Shown: positions 1-7,985, counted from the stretch's first letter. The stretch is DNA of 64,000 bases from an uncultured Lachnospiraceae bacterium (GCA_958402795.1 CATXUX010000009.1:51038-115037), one strand, 5' to 3'. Program-made: numbers and translations. Notes: a model not told the origin generated them from the letters alone.

Positions 1-147
1 ATCATTTAACATTCCTACAAAATAAGTGTCCGAAAGGTTATAAATTACCATGACCAGCGAACTGATCATAGTAGGAACCGCGAGCTTCATAACCGCTTCG
101 GGCACAGGCTTTTCTTCAAATAAGGCTGTTTTTGACTGGCTTGTCAT
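1..147 (-). CDS. MATE family efflux transporter, N-terminal part (cut by window edge)
   Basis: Reading leftwards off the window, 49 residues are present. They show a short cytoplasmic lead (KTALFEEKPVPEAVMKLAVP) running into a first membrane helix with the MATE-type signature VIYNLSDTYFVG. MATE proteins export drugs or metabolites by Na+ or H+ antiport across the cytoplasmic membrane. An alternative start lies four codons upstream at 159, but the AAGGAG site there abuts the ATG directly, so 147 has the more usable spacing. It follows the FMN-binding lipoprotein on the same strand and is probably the last gene of the minus-strand run. The family call is firm; the substrate is unknown. Confidence 0.85.
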   Translation of the reverse strand, partial: MTSQSKTALFEEKPVPEAVMKLAVPTMISSLVMVIYNLSDTYFVGMLND

Positions 148-185
148 TCCGATTTTCATCTCCTTTTTTTCGAATATCCGGCGTT

Positions 186-572
186 TTACTGAGACGCTTT
201 TTCAAGGCATTTTGCCACGGCTTCTTTGATTCCGTCTGAAGTCACAGTAGCGCCGGAAACAGCGTCTACCTCATAAGACTGCATTTCCACAATCTGCTCA
301 GGAAGCTGGTCGATCGCAACGCCGCCTTTGTCGGGAGTTTCTTTGTTATCTCCGACGGTTACATTGGAAATCGTTCCGTTTTCAATGACAACTGTGACAT
401 CAAAATTCCCATTTTTCCCTTTCGCTCTTTCTGTGTAAGTGCCGTCTGTCCATGTCCCGGATTCTCCGATTTCGTAAGTCGCTTTCGTATCCGTACCGGA
501 AGCGCCGCACCCGGATAAGACTGTCAGGCTGGCTGCTAACAGGATACTGATTGTAATCGTCTTTTTTTTCAT
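186..572 (-). CDS. FMN-binding domain lipoprotein
   Basis: A 128-residue lipoprotein. Residues 1-18 form a signal peptide and LSGC (19-22) is a lipobox, so it should be tethered to the outer face of the membrane. The rest is one FMN-binding domain ending in DAVSGATVTS, which matches the pattern at which ApbE-type transferases attach FMN covalently to Thr. Such proteins carry electrons in extracytoplasmic transfer chains. The start at 572 is set by GGAGGA seven bases upstream; a longer in-frame reading runs back into the patatin gene and lacks a signal peptide at its beginning. It lies between the patatin and MATE genes on the same strand. Its redox partner is not visible here. Confidence 0.85.
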   Translation of the reverse strand: MKKKTITISILLAASLTVLSGCGASGTDTKATYEIGESGTWTDGTYTERAKGKNGNFDVTVVIENGTISNVTVGDNKETPDKGGVAIDQLPEQIVEMQSYEVDAVSGATVTSDGIKEAVAKCLEKASQ

Positions 573-588
573 ATTCAATCCTCCGAAT

Positions 589-1437
589 TTAGGTAGTGTG
601 TTCAAGCCATCTGCTGATTGCAGCGCCATCCCGATACCCTCTTTCATATAATTTTTCCAAATTCTCTTTCTTTCGGGAAAGTGTTGATACGCCGTCTGTA
701 TCTTCCGGCGCAACGATACATACTTTCCCCATCTGCTCATATTTCTTTGCCACTTCCACAGAAGCGTTATAAACTTCTGCGCGTTTGGCAATCTTTTCTG
801 CGGATATAGGGTATCGCCTGCGGATCAGCTTTGCCAAAGTCAGATCTTTCCCCGGTTTTCTTAAAACAGATACCGGTCGGCTCAAGATGAGCACAACCCT
901 GTCGCAGTCAAGATCAAAGGCTTTCTGTATCGGAACCGGGTCTGCTAAAGCTCCGTCGAAATATGGTGTCTTGTCAATAACATATGGCTTATCAACGCCC
1001 GGAATACAGCAGGAGGCCATTAAAATCCGATAATCATCCTGATGAACATCTGCCTTTGAGAAATATTTCACCTCGCCTGTAACGGCATTTTCCGCAACGG
1101 CATAGAATTCCGCCGGACTTGCCATGAGTGCCGGATAATCCAGCGGGGATTCTCCATCGGAATTACTCAGCGTACCATAAATGTAATCCAGTCCGATGTA
1201 AGAACCTGTTTTGAGTAGATTACCAAACCCCATATACTCTTTGCGGAATGTATAAGTTGAATAAAATTCCTTGCAGCGTCCCCGCTGTCCGGCAACGTAT
1301 GTAATCAGATTTGCGCTCCCTGCTGATACACCGATACAGCAGTCGAACTGAATCTGCTGATCCATGCAGTAATCCATGATGCCTACGCCATATGCTCCAC
1401 GCAGGCCGCCGCCCACGTCAACTACTCCTGTTTTCAT
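589..1437 (-). CDS. patatin-like phospholipase family protein
   Basis: A 282-residue protein with the complete patatin catalytic set: oxyanion-hole glycines GGGLRG (9-14), nucleophile elbow GVSAG (36-40, Ser38) and the dyad aspartate in FDGA (Asp161). Patatins are serine lipid acyl hydrolases using a Ser-Asp dyad. No signal peptide or membrane helix is seen, so it is probably cytoplasmic. Length and motif spacing are typical of the bacterial YjjU/RssA-like group. It begins about 15 bases downstream of the MBL-fold gene and is followed at once by the FMN-binding lipoprotein, consistent with co-transcription. Substrate unknown. Confidence 0.9.
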   Translation of the reverse strand: MKTGVVDVGGGLRGAYGVGIMDYCMDQQIQFDCCIGVSAGSANLITYVAGQRGRCKEFYSTYTFRKEYMGFGNLLKTGSYIGLDYIYGTLSNSDGESPLDYPALMASPAEFYAVAENAVTGEVKYFSKADVHQDDYRILMASCCIPGVDKPYVIDKTPYFDGALADPVPIQKAFDLDCDRVVLILSRPVSVLRKPGKDLTLAKLIRRRYPISAEKIAKRAEVYNASVEVAKKYEQMGKVCIVAPEDTDGVSTLSRKKENLEKLYERGYRDGAAISRWLEHTT

Positions 1438-1451
1438 TTATGTCTGTCTCC

Positions 1452-2294
1452 TTATAACAAAATGGTGTGAGGAATCACATCCGGGTCATGGTTCGCAAGA
1501 GATTCCACGCAGTTTTTATTTCTGCTCATTTTCGCAATCCATTTTAATGATTGAATCTGACGATTTTTATCTGTTGCGATTCCGGAGCATATAAGCCGCT
1601 GCCATGACTTCGATGAATATCCTCCGTCTGAATACAGCAGGACATAACGTCCGCCGTCTCCTGTAATTAAAACAGCAAATAGTCCGTCGGAATGTCCGGG
1701 GATATTTACTAACTGAATGGACCCGTCTTCAAACAGGTCAAAGGATTTCCCAACGGGACCGACCCCGGTGTCTTTAAATGAAAAACTGGATAAGGGAACG
1801 CCTTTCCACATAGAAGACCGATATCGAATGAGGTGCCGCCCTGCACAGGCGATTTCATTTTCCGACACGAGAATATGCTTTGCTTTTTTTACCTGCTTTA
1901 CTCCGCTGGCATGGTCGCAGTCCAGATGAGTCAGCAGCACGTAATCTAAACTTTCCGGACGAATCCCCAATGTCTGAAGCTGTTCATTGACGGCTTTTCC
2001 TTTTGCAACTTCTCCCTGATTTGTAACGTAAAGCGGAAACGACATATGGCGAATCTGCGCCATCCGGTCATACTCTCCACCGGGACTGATTTCCCGGCTC
2101 CAACCAGTGTCAATCAGAAGTTTCCCTTTTGGATGTTCCACAAGGTAGGCGGAAACGGGGAGCCATATCCGATCCTTTTTTCTTGTTGTTAGTCCGGCAG
2201 CTTTCATCAGGCTGCAATGTTTCCCGCCAAAGGGGAGGTATGGAGAGACGCATACCCGTCCGCAATGAAATACATGAATTCTAATATTGTCCAT
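1452..2294 (-). CDS. MBL-fold metallo-hydrolase (N-acyl homoserine lactonase-like family)
   Basis: A 280-residue metallo-beta-lactamase-fold protein. LLIDTGW (59-65) is the usual first strand/turn. THLDCDHASG (122-131) is the metal motif, with Asp125 where the standard HxHxDH has its second His; this HxDxDH form occurs in the lactonase-like subfamily. NIPGHSDG near residue 200 and ANHDPD near the C-terminus supply further ligands. The family hydrolyses lactones and related esters, but the name does not prove AHL cleavage. Start supported by AAGGAG seven bases upstream. Part of the minus-strand cluster with SDR and patatin genes. Confidence 0.82.
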   Translation of the reverse strand: MDNIRIHVFHCGRVCVSPYLPFGGKHCSLMKAAGLTTRKKDRIWLPVSAYLVEHPKGKLLIDTGWSREISPGGEYDRMAQIRHMSFPLYVTNQGEVAKGKAVNEQLQTLGIRPESLDYVLLTHLDCDHASGVKQVKKAKHILVSENEIACAGRHLIRYRSSMWKGVPLSSFSFKDTGVGPVGKSFDLFEDGSIQLVNIPGHSDGLFAVLITGDGGRYVLLYSDGGYSSKSWQRLICSGIATDKNRQIQSLKWIAKMSRNKNCVESLANHDPDVIPHTILL

Positions 2295-2406
2295 TTTTTC
2301 TCCTTGTTATTATGCTTTTTATTTTTTGCGAAATGCAAAATAAAAAACAAGAATTACCAATACTAAAATTAGCAGTTTTACCATATAAAACGATCTCCTT
2401 ATTAAG

Positions 2407-3183
2407 TCATGTCTTGTTCATTCCCGCTGCCATCTTTCTGGTAATGCGGCGGGGAAGCAGACGGGTTGCAATGTTAAATGCGTTTGTAACAAAACCATGA
2501 TATTTTATGCTTTTTCCACGCATTGCGGCCCGATAGCCGGTTTCTGCCACATCCTTTGCCGTAGCAGTCTTAAATCGCGAGAACATAACAGATTTCCCCA
2601 TATGAGCATTTTTTTCAAACCCTGTGGATGTCGGTCCGGGACAAAGTGCTGTCACTGAAATTCCTGTCCCATCCAGCTCCGCCGCCAGTGCTTCCGAAAA
2701 TGAAAGTACAAAACTTTTGGAAGCATAATAGAGCGACATATAAGGACCGGCGGAAAAAGCTGCCACAGATGACAAGTTTATAATCCGTCCTGCGCCTCGC
2801 TTCCTCATATCGCTGCCAAACAGGTATGTCAGCTTTACCAGTGCTGTTATGTTCAGCTCAATTAACGCCTGCTGACGATCCCATTTGGAATCCAAAAATG
2901 CACATAAATCTCCAAACCCTGCATTGTTTACCAAAATATCAACTTGTAAATTTGATTCGATTACGTATTTGTGTAACTGTTCAATTTCAACACAAGATGT
3001 TAAATCAGCCGAATATGCAACCGCTTTTATGGAATACCTTGTCTCTAATTCTTTCTTTAAGCATTTCAGTTTATCGTTACTTCTGGCGACAAGAATCAGG
3101 TTATATCCATTCTTTGCAAACACTCTCGCAAATTCCAGCCCAATGCCGCCGGAAGCTCCTGTAATGAGGCAGTAGTTTTTCAT
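2407..3183 (-). CDS. SDR family NAD(P)-dependent oxidoreductase
   Basis: A 258-residue classical short-chain dehydrogenase. Cofactor loop TGASGGIG (8-15), NNAG (86-89), catalytic Ser in LSSV (about 138) and Tyr152/Lys156 in the YxxxK pattern are all present. ARS after the second strand suggests NADP preference. The ATG at 3183 is preferred over a TTG three codons upstream because GAGG sits at proper distance. The C-terminal stretch (residues 220-258) has the basic, helix-rich form common in DltE/YqjQ-like members. It is the first gene after the TetR regulator on this strand and a likely target of it. Substrate unknown. Confidence 0.88.
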   Translation of the reverse strand: MKNYCLITGASGGIGLEFARVFAKNGYNLILVARSNDKLKCLKKELETRYSIKAVAYSADLTSCVEIEQLHKYVIESNLQVDILVNNAGFGDLCAFLDSKWDRQQALIELNITALVKLTYLFGSDMRKRGAGRIINLSSVAAFSAGPYMSLYYASKSFVLSFSEALAAELDGTGISVTALCPGPTSTGFEKNAHMGKSVMFSRFKTATAKDVAETGYRAAMRGKSIKYHGFVTNAFNIATRLLPRRITRKMAAGMNKT

Positions 3184-3283
3184 ATGTCGCAACCTCTTTC
3201 CTGTATTTCTTTACTTCGCTCCCATGCAACAGTGTAGATGTATGAACTGAAAATTGGAACGACATAAACAGCGATTGTGTACG

Positions 3284-3311
3284 AAAAAAGCGGAACCGTA
3301 GCGGCTCCGCT
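3284..3311 (-). terminator. intrinsic terminator after the TetR gene
   Basis: On the minus strand AGCGGAGCC and GGTTCCGCT form a nine-pair stem (one wobble) with a five-base loop, followed by TTTTTT. It overlaps the TetR stop codon and separates TetR from the SDR gene at least partly. Confidence 0.7.
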
Positions 3312-3884
3312 CTATTTAAAAATTTCAAAGGATTTTATAATCAGCTTGTTCATACTGTCAATGTCTACATCATAGGGATTTTTCAGCCAATAGACAAAGG
3401 CTGAAATGGAAAGTGTTGAAACCATTTCCAATATCATGTTTTCGTTTTCTATACTCTTTTCTTGAAAAAGCTGGTTCCAGAAATGGTATTTAATTCCTGT
3501 CTGCCATTTCTGAATAAACTGAATATTCGGATTTGCAATCAGAAAAGCATAAAACACCTGCTTATTCTGCTCGATAAGATGGCACGTGTTCTGAAAAAAC
3601 GGAAATCCGGTTTCAAAATCAATGACTGTCTCGCCAAAATCTTTATTGACTTCAAGAAGCTGATACAGCAAAATATCTTCAATTTCTTCTTTCAACTGCA
3701 TGACATTATCGTAATAAGAGTAAAATGTACTTCGCGCCACATGAGCCTGACTACACAGTTCTTTCACAGAGACTGCATGAATCTCTTTCTGTTGATTCAG
3801 GTCGATCAACGCTTTTTGCAAAGCACGCTGTGCATCTGTATTGGCTTTCTTCTCTATGTTTGTAATATATTGATAAGGATTCAT
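3312..3884 (-). CDS. TetR/AcrR family transcriptional regulator
   Basis: A 190-residue regulator. The N-terminal TetR helix-turn-helix spans about residues 15-65 (AVSVKELCSQAHVARSTFYS followed by YYDN), and the rest is an all-helical ligand-binding/dimerisation part of TetR_C type. It heads the minus-strand run SDR-MBL-patatin-FMN lipoprotein-MATE, which it may repress; the MATE pump would then be a ligand-exporting output. The effector cannot be read from sequence. Its own promoter appears to lie at 3948-3953. Confidence 0.88.
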   Translation of the reverse strand: MNPYQYITNIEKKANTDAQRALQKALIDLNQQKEIHAVSVKELCSQAHVARSTFYSYYDNVMQLKEEIEDILLYQLLEVNKDFGETVIDFETGFPFFQNTCHLIEQNKQVFYAFLIANPNIQFIQKWQTGIKYHFWNQLFQEKSIENENMILEMVSTLSISAFVYWLKNPYDVDIDSMNKLIIKSFEIFK

Positions 3885-3947
3885 ATTTGCTGCCCTCCGC
3901 CACAGTCATTGAAGATGAATAAAGTATGTCCTTTATTCGCTACAACT

Positions 3948-3953
3948 ATTATA
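3948..3953 (-). promoter_or_regulatory. extended -10 promoter for the TetR gene
   Basis: The minus strand reads TGCTATAAT, a consensus -10 with TGn extension, 64 bases before the TetR start. No good -35 is visible, consistent with an extended -10 or a regulated promoter. Confidence 0.5.
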
Positions 3954-4082
3954 GCAGATTTTTCGCTATCATGGGAATCGTAAATGAAAAGAGTGGGTAA
4001 GGCAGCAAAAAGCAGGTGTTTTTCACCCTTGTTTACAGGTTGATAAGTTGCTAAGTTTATCCGAAAATGGACCGGCGCAAGC

Positions 4083-4111
4083 TTGAAATGGCCGGGGGCA
4101 TATGATAAACT
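4083..4111 (+). promoter_or_regulatory. sigma-A type promoter of the first LytTR/GHKL operon
   Basis: TTGAAA (4083-4088), a 17-base spacer and TAAACT (4106-4111) preceded by TG. It lies about 90 bases before the response regulator start. Confidence 0.5.
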
Positions 4112-4203
4112 AGATTGCATAAACGAATCGAATTTAAAAATATATGAGATTGTATTTCGCACTGCAGGGGAGCTGCCATGAAAGCGTTACGGAGGGAACG
4201 GCT

Positions 4204-4908
4204 ATGATCAGGATTGCCATAGTGGAAGATGAAGAACTCTACATCAAGGAGCTGACGGGGTATCTGGAAGAGTACCGGAAGTCGTTCGGGGAGGAGTTCG
4301 AGATTACGGTATACCGTGACGGGGATGGGATTACGTCGCAGTATAAGGGGCAGTTTGATATCATCCTGATGGATATCCAGATGCGGTTTGTTGACGGAAT
4401 GACGGCTGCGGAGGAGATTCGGAAGATGGATTCGGAGGTTGTGATCATATTTATCACGAATATGACGCAGTACGCGATCCGCGGGTATGAGGTGGACGCG
4501 ATGGATTATGTTTTAAAACCGGTTTCTTATTTTGCATTCAGTCAGAAATTGTCCAAAGCGATCGCCCGGATCCGGAAGCGTACAAGAACTTACATTACGA
4601 TTCAGGTCAAGGGCGGAATCCTGCGGCTTGACGCGGAGGATATTTATTATATTGAAAGTTCTGGGCATAATCTGGTATTCCATACAGCCGGAGGGGATCA
4701 TCTCGTGCCGGGGACGATGAAATCGGTGGAAGAAGAACTGGAGGGACTACACTTCTCCAGAGGGAATAAGTGTTATCTTATTAACTTAAAACACGTGGAG
4801 GGCGTCAAGGACAAGTGCGCGATTGTTAAGGGGGAGTATCTGCAGCTCAGCCGTCCGCGCCTGAACGCGTTTATGCAGGAATTGACGAAATACTGGGGGG
4901 ATGAGTGA
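4204..4908 (+). CDS. LytTR-family response regulator (module 1)
   Basis: A 234-residue two-component regulator. The receiver domain (1-120) has acidic Glu8/Asp9, phospho-acceptor Asp57 in ILMDIQM, and Lys105 in the YVLKP turn. The C-terminal LytTR DNA-binding domain spans about 134-230 (IYYIESSGHNLVF, CYLINLKHVEG). LytTR regulators bind pairs of about 9-bp repeats phased two helical turns apart. The ATG at 4204 has GGAGGG upstream; a longer reading from 4144 has no ribosome binding site. It overlaps the downstream GHKL kinase gene by one base (TGATG), so the two are translationally coupled. A possible target is the direct-repeat promoter at 7986-8051 in front of the membrane-anchored GH3 gene. 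Confidence 0.93.
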   Translation: MIRIAIVEDEELYIKELTGYLEEYRKSFGEEFEITVYRDGDGITSQYKGQFDIILMDIQMRFVDGMTAAEEIRKMDSEVVIIFITNMTQYAIRGYEVDAMDYVLKPVSYFAFSQKLSKAIARIRKRTRTYITIQVKGGILRLDAEDIYYIESSGHNLVFHTAGGDHLVPGTMKSVEEELEGLHFSRGNKCYLINLKHVEGVKDKCAIVKGEYLQLSRPRLNAFMQELTKYWGDE

Positions 4909-6227
4909 TGGTGACGGGGTATGCCTGGCCGGATATTCCGAGAGCATATACGGCATTGGCGGAGTGGCTGATGTGTCTGATGTGTATCATTGAGGTGAAA
5001 CGGCGTCTGCACGGCTGGAAACTGGCGGTAGTATCTGCGGCTGCACTGGTAGTACAGACGGTCTTTCTTGTCCTGACGGAAGGACAGAATAATATCTTAT
5101 GGATTCTCTGTATGCTGACGGCAGTTCTGCTGATGTATGGTTTTATTTATCTATGCAGTGATATGAACTGGCGGGATACCGCACATTACTGTGTCAGGGC
5201 ATTTCTTATGGCGGAATTTGCGGCGTCACTGGAATGGGAGATTCACTGTACGCTGGTGGAAGTAACCGGGGGAGAACTCTCATGGGTCGCTGCAGCCGGA
5301 ATCCTTGCGGCAGTGTATGGTGTGGTATGTCTGGCGTCGTGGGCGATCTACCGGAGATATAAGCAGCCGGAGGATAAAGAATTGATGATTACGAATCGAG
5401 AACTGTTCTCCAGCGTGATCATTGGGATTGCTGTTTTTTCTGTGAGCAATCTGGGTTTCATTGCCTCGAACAGTCCGTTCTTCGGAAACGGACAGCGGAT
5501 TGGGATTTTTAATGCCAGGACGCTCGTAGATCTTGGGGGCGCTGCAATCTTCTATGCCTACCACATTCAGCGGGAGGATCTGCGTATGCGTCAGGAACTG
5601 GAGAGTATGAAGAAGATTCTCTACAATCAGTACATACAATATGAGCAGTCCCAGGAGGCAATGGATCTGATTAACTATAAGTATCATGACTTGAAGCATC
5701 ATATCATCGCACTGCGGGCAGAGGAAGATGAGAAAAAGCGCCAGGAATATCTGGACGGGCTGGAGGCGGAGATCCGGAGCTATGAGGCCCAGAATAAGAC
5801 CGGAAACAAGGTACTGGATACGCTTCTCACGATGAAGAGCATGTACTGTTTAAAAAATGACATTTCTCTGACCAGCGTGGTGGATGGTACATTGTTTGGC
5901 TTCATGGATACGATGGATATCTGCTCGATTTTCGGAAATGCGTTGGATAATGCGATTGAATGTGAACTTAAGATCCCAGAAAAGGAGAAGCGGCTGATTC
6001 ATGTTTCCGCCCATGCACAGAAACAGTTTTTGATCATTTTGTTTGAAAACTATTACGAAGGAGAACTGGAATTTAATGAGAACCTGCCGCGCACGACAAA
6101 GGGCGACGCCGAACTGCATGGATACGGACTGAAAAGTGTACGATATACCGCGCGTAAATACCATGGAGAAGTAGATATCAATACTGAGCATAACTGGTTC
6201 CGGCTGAAAATACTGATTCCGATGTAA
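4908..6227 (+). CDS. GHKL-type sensor histidine kinase (module 1)
   Basis: A 439-residue AgrC/VirS-like kinase. Residues 1-220 contain about six hydrophobic membrane segments; the cytoplasmic half has the phospho-acceptor region YKYHDLKHH, an N-box GNALDNAIE and a G-box LHGYGLKSV. Kinases of this class pair with LytTR regulators and usually sense peptides or membrane stress. A GTG at 4905 could also serve as the start. Coupled to the upstream regulator by overlapping stop/start. No agrD-like peptide or agrB-like peptidase is nearby, so the signal is unknown. Confidence 0.9.
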   Translation: MVTGYAWPDIPRAYTALAEWLMCLMCIIEVKRRLHGWKLAVVSAAALVVQTVFLVLTEGQNNILWILCMLTAVLLMYGFIYLCSDMNWRDTAHYCVRAFLMAEFAASLEWEIHCTLVEVTGGELSWVAAAGILAAVYGVVCLASWAIYRRYKQPEDKELMITNRELFSSVIIGIAVFSVSNLGFIASNSPFFGNGQRIGIFNARTLVDLGGAAIFYAYHIQREDLRMRQELESMKKILYNQYIQYEQSQEAMDLINYKYHDLKHHIIALRAEEDEKKRQEYLDGLEAEIRSYEAQNKTGNKVLDTLLTMKSMYCLKNDISLTSVVDGTLFGFMDTMDICSIFGNALDNAIECELKIPEKEKRLIHVSAHAQKQFLIILFENYYEGELEFNENLPRTTKGDAELHGYGLKSVRYTARKYHGEVDINTEHNWFRLKILIPM

Positions 6228-6334
6228 GTTCTGATGTAGGAAAAGACAAGAAAATCTAAAAAGGCAAAAAATGAGGTGCTGACTGTGAAAAAAAGTTTAA
6301 CATTACCGGAGTATGCGTACCAGAGAAACATTAT

Positions 6335-7450
6335 ATGGTGAATTTGGATAAGCGTCTGAAAGAAATCCGAGAATTGATTGACGACGGGGCATATTTTACG
6401 ATCAATCGAGCAAGGCAGTATGGGAAAACGACATTATTGGCTGCATTGGCAAAATCTCTGTCAAGAGATTATGTGATTGTAAGTATGGATTTTCAGGCAA
6501 TGGGAAACGAATCATTTCAGAATGAGAACACGTTTTCTCTTTCATTTTTGGCTCTTTTTTGTAGAAAATTGGAAAATATCAGTAAAAATAATGCGTGGGA
6601 ATTCGGTGATTTGTTATCGGAGTTAAAAGAGATTGTCCGAATGAAACCGGAAAAGTTTGTACTATTGGATTTGTTTAGTTATCTGCTGGATATTTGCAAA
6701 AAAATTCCAAAGCCGGTAGTTCTTATGATTGATGAAGTGGATACGGCAACAAATAATCAGGTGTTTCTTGATTTCCTTGCACAATTACGAAATTATTATT
6801 TGGAGAGAGAAACAGATGGGACAGTTACCTTCCAATCCGTGATATTGGCAGGGGTTTATGATATAAAAAATATGAGACGGAAGATCCGACCGGAAGAGGA
6901 TCACAAAACAAACAGTCCGTGGAACATTGCGGCGGATTTTGATGTTGATATGAGTTTTAATGAGGAAGATATTTCCGGGATGCTGGAAGAATATGAAACA
7001 GACAATATGACGGGAATGGATATCAGGAAAGTGTCCAGACTGATCTATGAATATACTTCCGGTTATCCGTTTCTGGTATCGAAAATCTGTAAGATTATTG
7101 ATGAACGGCTGGCGGGGGAAGGAATATTTCATGATAAAAGTGCAGCATGGACAAAAGAAGGCATTCTGGAAGCGGTAAAAATATTGCTCTCTGAGAAAAA
7201 TATGTTATTTGATTCTCTGACAGAAAAAATAGAGACTTATCCGGAATTGAAAAACATACTGTATGCGCTGTTGTTTCGGGGGCAAAGTATTGTATATAAT
7301 CCCGATAACGATGCAATTGGAATTGCACAGATGTTTGGGTTTACAAAAATAGATGCAGAAACGGGCGCAGTAGTAGTTGCAAACCGGATTTTTGAGACAC
7401 GTTTATATAATTATTTTTTGACGGCACAGGAGATACAGGGTTTACATTGA
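6335..7450 (+). CDS. AAA-like ATPase, probably damaged at both ends
   Basis: A 371-residue AAA-like ATPase (AAA_34/PF14516 type) with the family P-loop form RARQYGKTTLL near residue 25 and a Walker B-like VVLMIDEVD near residue 130. The family normally starts with a short lead of the form K-K-F-N-(I/V)-T-G-x-C-x-P-E/D-x-H-Y before MVNL. That lead is present here at 6290-6334 (KFNITGVCVPEKHY) but has no start in frame. A GTG at 6285 with a good AGGTG site is out of frame by one base at a run of seven A. The protein also stops at YNYFLTAQEIQGLH, where relatives, as I recall them, continue well beyond. Expression from the ATG at 6335 would lack a ribosome binding site. It may be a decaying gene, or one expressed by slippage on the A tract. 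Confidence 0.7.
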   Translation: MVNLDKRLKEIRELIDDGAYFTINRARQYGKTTLLAALAKSLSRDYVIVSMDFQAMGNESFQNENTFSLSFLALFCRKLENISKNNAWEFGDLLSELKEIVRMKPEKFVLLDLFSYLLDICKKIPKPVVLMIDEVDTATNNQVFLDFLAQLRNYYLERETDGTVTFQSVILAGVYDIKNMRRKIRPEEDHKTNSPWNIAADFDVDMSFNEEDISGMLEEYETDNMTGMDIRKVSRLIYEYTSGYPFLVSKICKIIDERLAGEGIFHDKSAAWTKEGILEAVKILLSEKNMLFDSLTEKIETYPELKNILYALLFRGQSIVYNPDNDAIGIAQMFGFTKIDAETGAVVVANRIFETRLYNYFLTAQEIQGLH

Positions 7451-7535
7451 AAAAGATATTTAAAAAGTGGATACAAGGACACAGAATTGGACTGTGTTTT
7501 TGTTGATAAAAATTGTAGAAATGGCAGAGAGAGCG

Positions 7536-7544
7536 TGATACAAT
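7536..7544 (+). promoter_or_regulatory. extended -10 promoter for the small toxin mRNA
   Basis: TGATACAAT is a TGn-extended -10 box. It predicts transcription from about 7551, giving a 5' leader of about 42 bases before the toxin start. Confidence 0.5.
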
Positions 7545-7557
7545 AGTGCTGTTACCG

Positions 7558-7584
7558 CCTCCTATACCCGGTACGGAAAGGAGG
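7558..7584 (+). promoter_or_regulatory. leader hairpin that masks the toxin ribosome binding site
   Basis: CCTCCT (7558-7563) is the exact complement of AGGAGG (7579-7584), the toxin Shine-Dalgarno. In the mRNA these would pair across a 15-base loop and hold translation back. Translation-masking 5' helices of this kind are known in Fst-type type I toxin mRNAs. Confidence 0.55.
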
Positions 7585-7592
7585 TGAACTAC

Positions 7593-7679
7593 GTGGAAAT
7601 ACTTACTTCACTTATTGTCGCTGTTGCGGCTGGTGTAATTTGCCATTACATCATCAAATGGTTAGATGGCGGCGAATAG
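7593..7679 (+). CDS. Fst/TxpA-like small hydrophobic type I toxin
   Basis: A 28-residue peptide beginning with GTG. It has a single membrane helix (about residues 4-22, SLIVAVAAGVICHYIIKW) and a short polar tail KWLDGGE, a form typical of the Fst/TxpA/BsrE superfamily of membrane-damaging type I toxins, whose tails often carry WLD. AAAGGAGGTG sits seven bases before the start. Its mRNA ends at a perfect 14-pair hairpin at 7730-7763, and a convergent promoter beyond that hairpin makes an antisense RNA with complementarity to the start region. The gene lies between the damaged AAA ATPase and the membrane-anchored GH3 gene. The coding assignment rests on signals and architecture, not on a homology search. 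Confidence 0.72.
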   Translation: MEILTSLIVAVAAGVICHYIIKWLDGGE

Positions 7680-7727
7680 TCGGTAACTGGCCTATGGCGC
7701 TAAACCCTGCCATTCCAAAATAGGGAA

Positions 7728-7804
7728 TAGAAAACCCCCGGTGTTCCAGCACCGGGGGTTTTCGCAGTAGCCGAACTACGTGGACTACTTGCTTCACTTT
7801 GCCT
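7728..7804 (-). ncRNA. predicted antisense antitoxin RNA (par RNAII-like)
   Basis: A consensus minus-strand promoter at 7811-7839 would start an RNA near 7804. It runs through the second direct-repeat copy (7773-7799) and ends at the shared bidirectional terminator, giving about 75 nucleotides. It is complementary in trans to the toxin translation start and in cis to the toxin mRNA 3' end. The ends are inferred from promoter and terminator positions. Confidence 0.65.
7730..7763. terminator. bidirectional terminator shared by toxin mRNA and antisense RNA
   Basis: GAAAACCCCCGGTG and CACCGGGGGTTTTC form a perfect 14-pair stem around TTCCAG. T runs lie on both strands, so it should stop transcription from either side. 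Confidence 0.85.
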
Positions 7805-7810
7805 ACCGGC

Positions 7811-7839
7811 ATTATAGCATATGCAAATCGAAAATGCAA
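7811..7839 (-). promoter_or_regulatory. consensus promoter for the antisense antitoxin RNA
   Basis: Minus strand: TTGCAT (7839-7834), 17-base spacer, TATAAT (7816-7811). It is clearly stronger than the toxin promoter, as expected for a labile antitoxin RNA made in excess. Confidence 0.75.
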
Positions 7840-7985
7840 TATTCTGAAAAAAATTGGTTTGGTCAAAACAATACCTCTCAAAACAATATATAAAATATTG
7901 ACATTGAGAAGTCTTAAATAGCACTTATGTCAGCAATTTGCATAAAAAATGTGCGGTGATTTTGTGAAAGGTGTACAGATTGATT

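Larger units (their letters stand above)
7586..7799. repeat. direct repeat shared by toxin start region and antisense RNA
   Basis: The copies are 7586-7613 (28 bases, covering the toxin start codon) and 7773-7799 (27 bases, downstream of the terminator), matching at 25 of 28 aligned positions. Both begin GAACTACGTGGA and end CTTCACTT. As the second copy is transcribed in the opposite direction, its RNA is complementary to the toxin initiation region. This matches the DRa/DRb logic of the pAD1 par locus. Confidence 0.7.

Noticed and set aside
573..791. N-terminal extension of the FMN-binding lipoprotein reading
   Set aside because: It overlaps the patatin gene, lacks a signal peptide at its start, and a strong ribosome binding site sits before the ATG at 572.
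7586..7799. CRISPR-like repeats at the small toxin locus
   Set aside because: There are only two imperfect copies, with no regular spacing; the convergent-RNA explanation fits.
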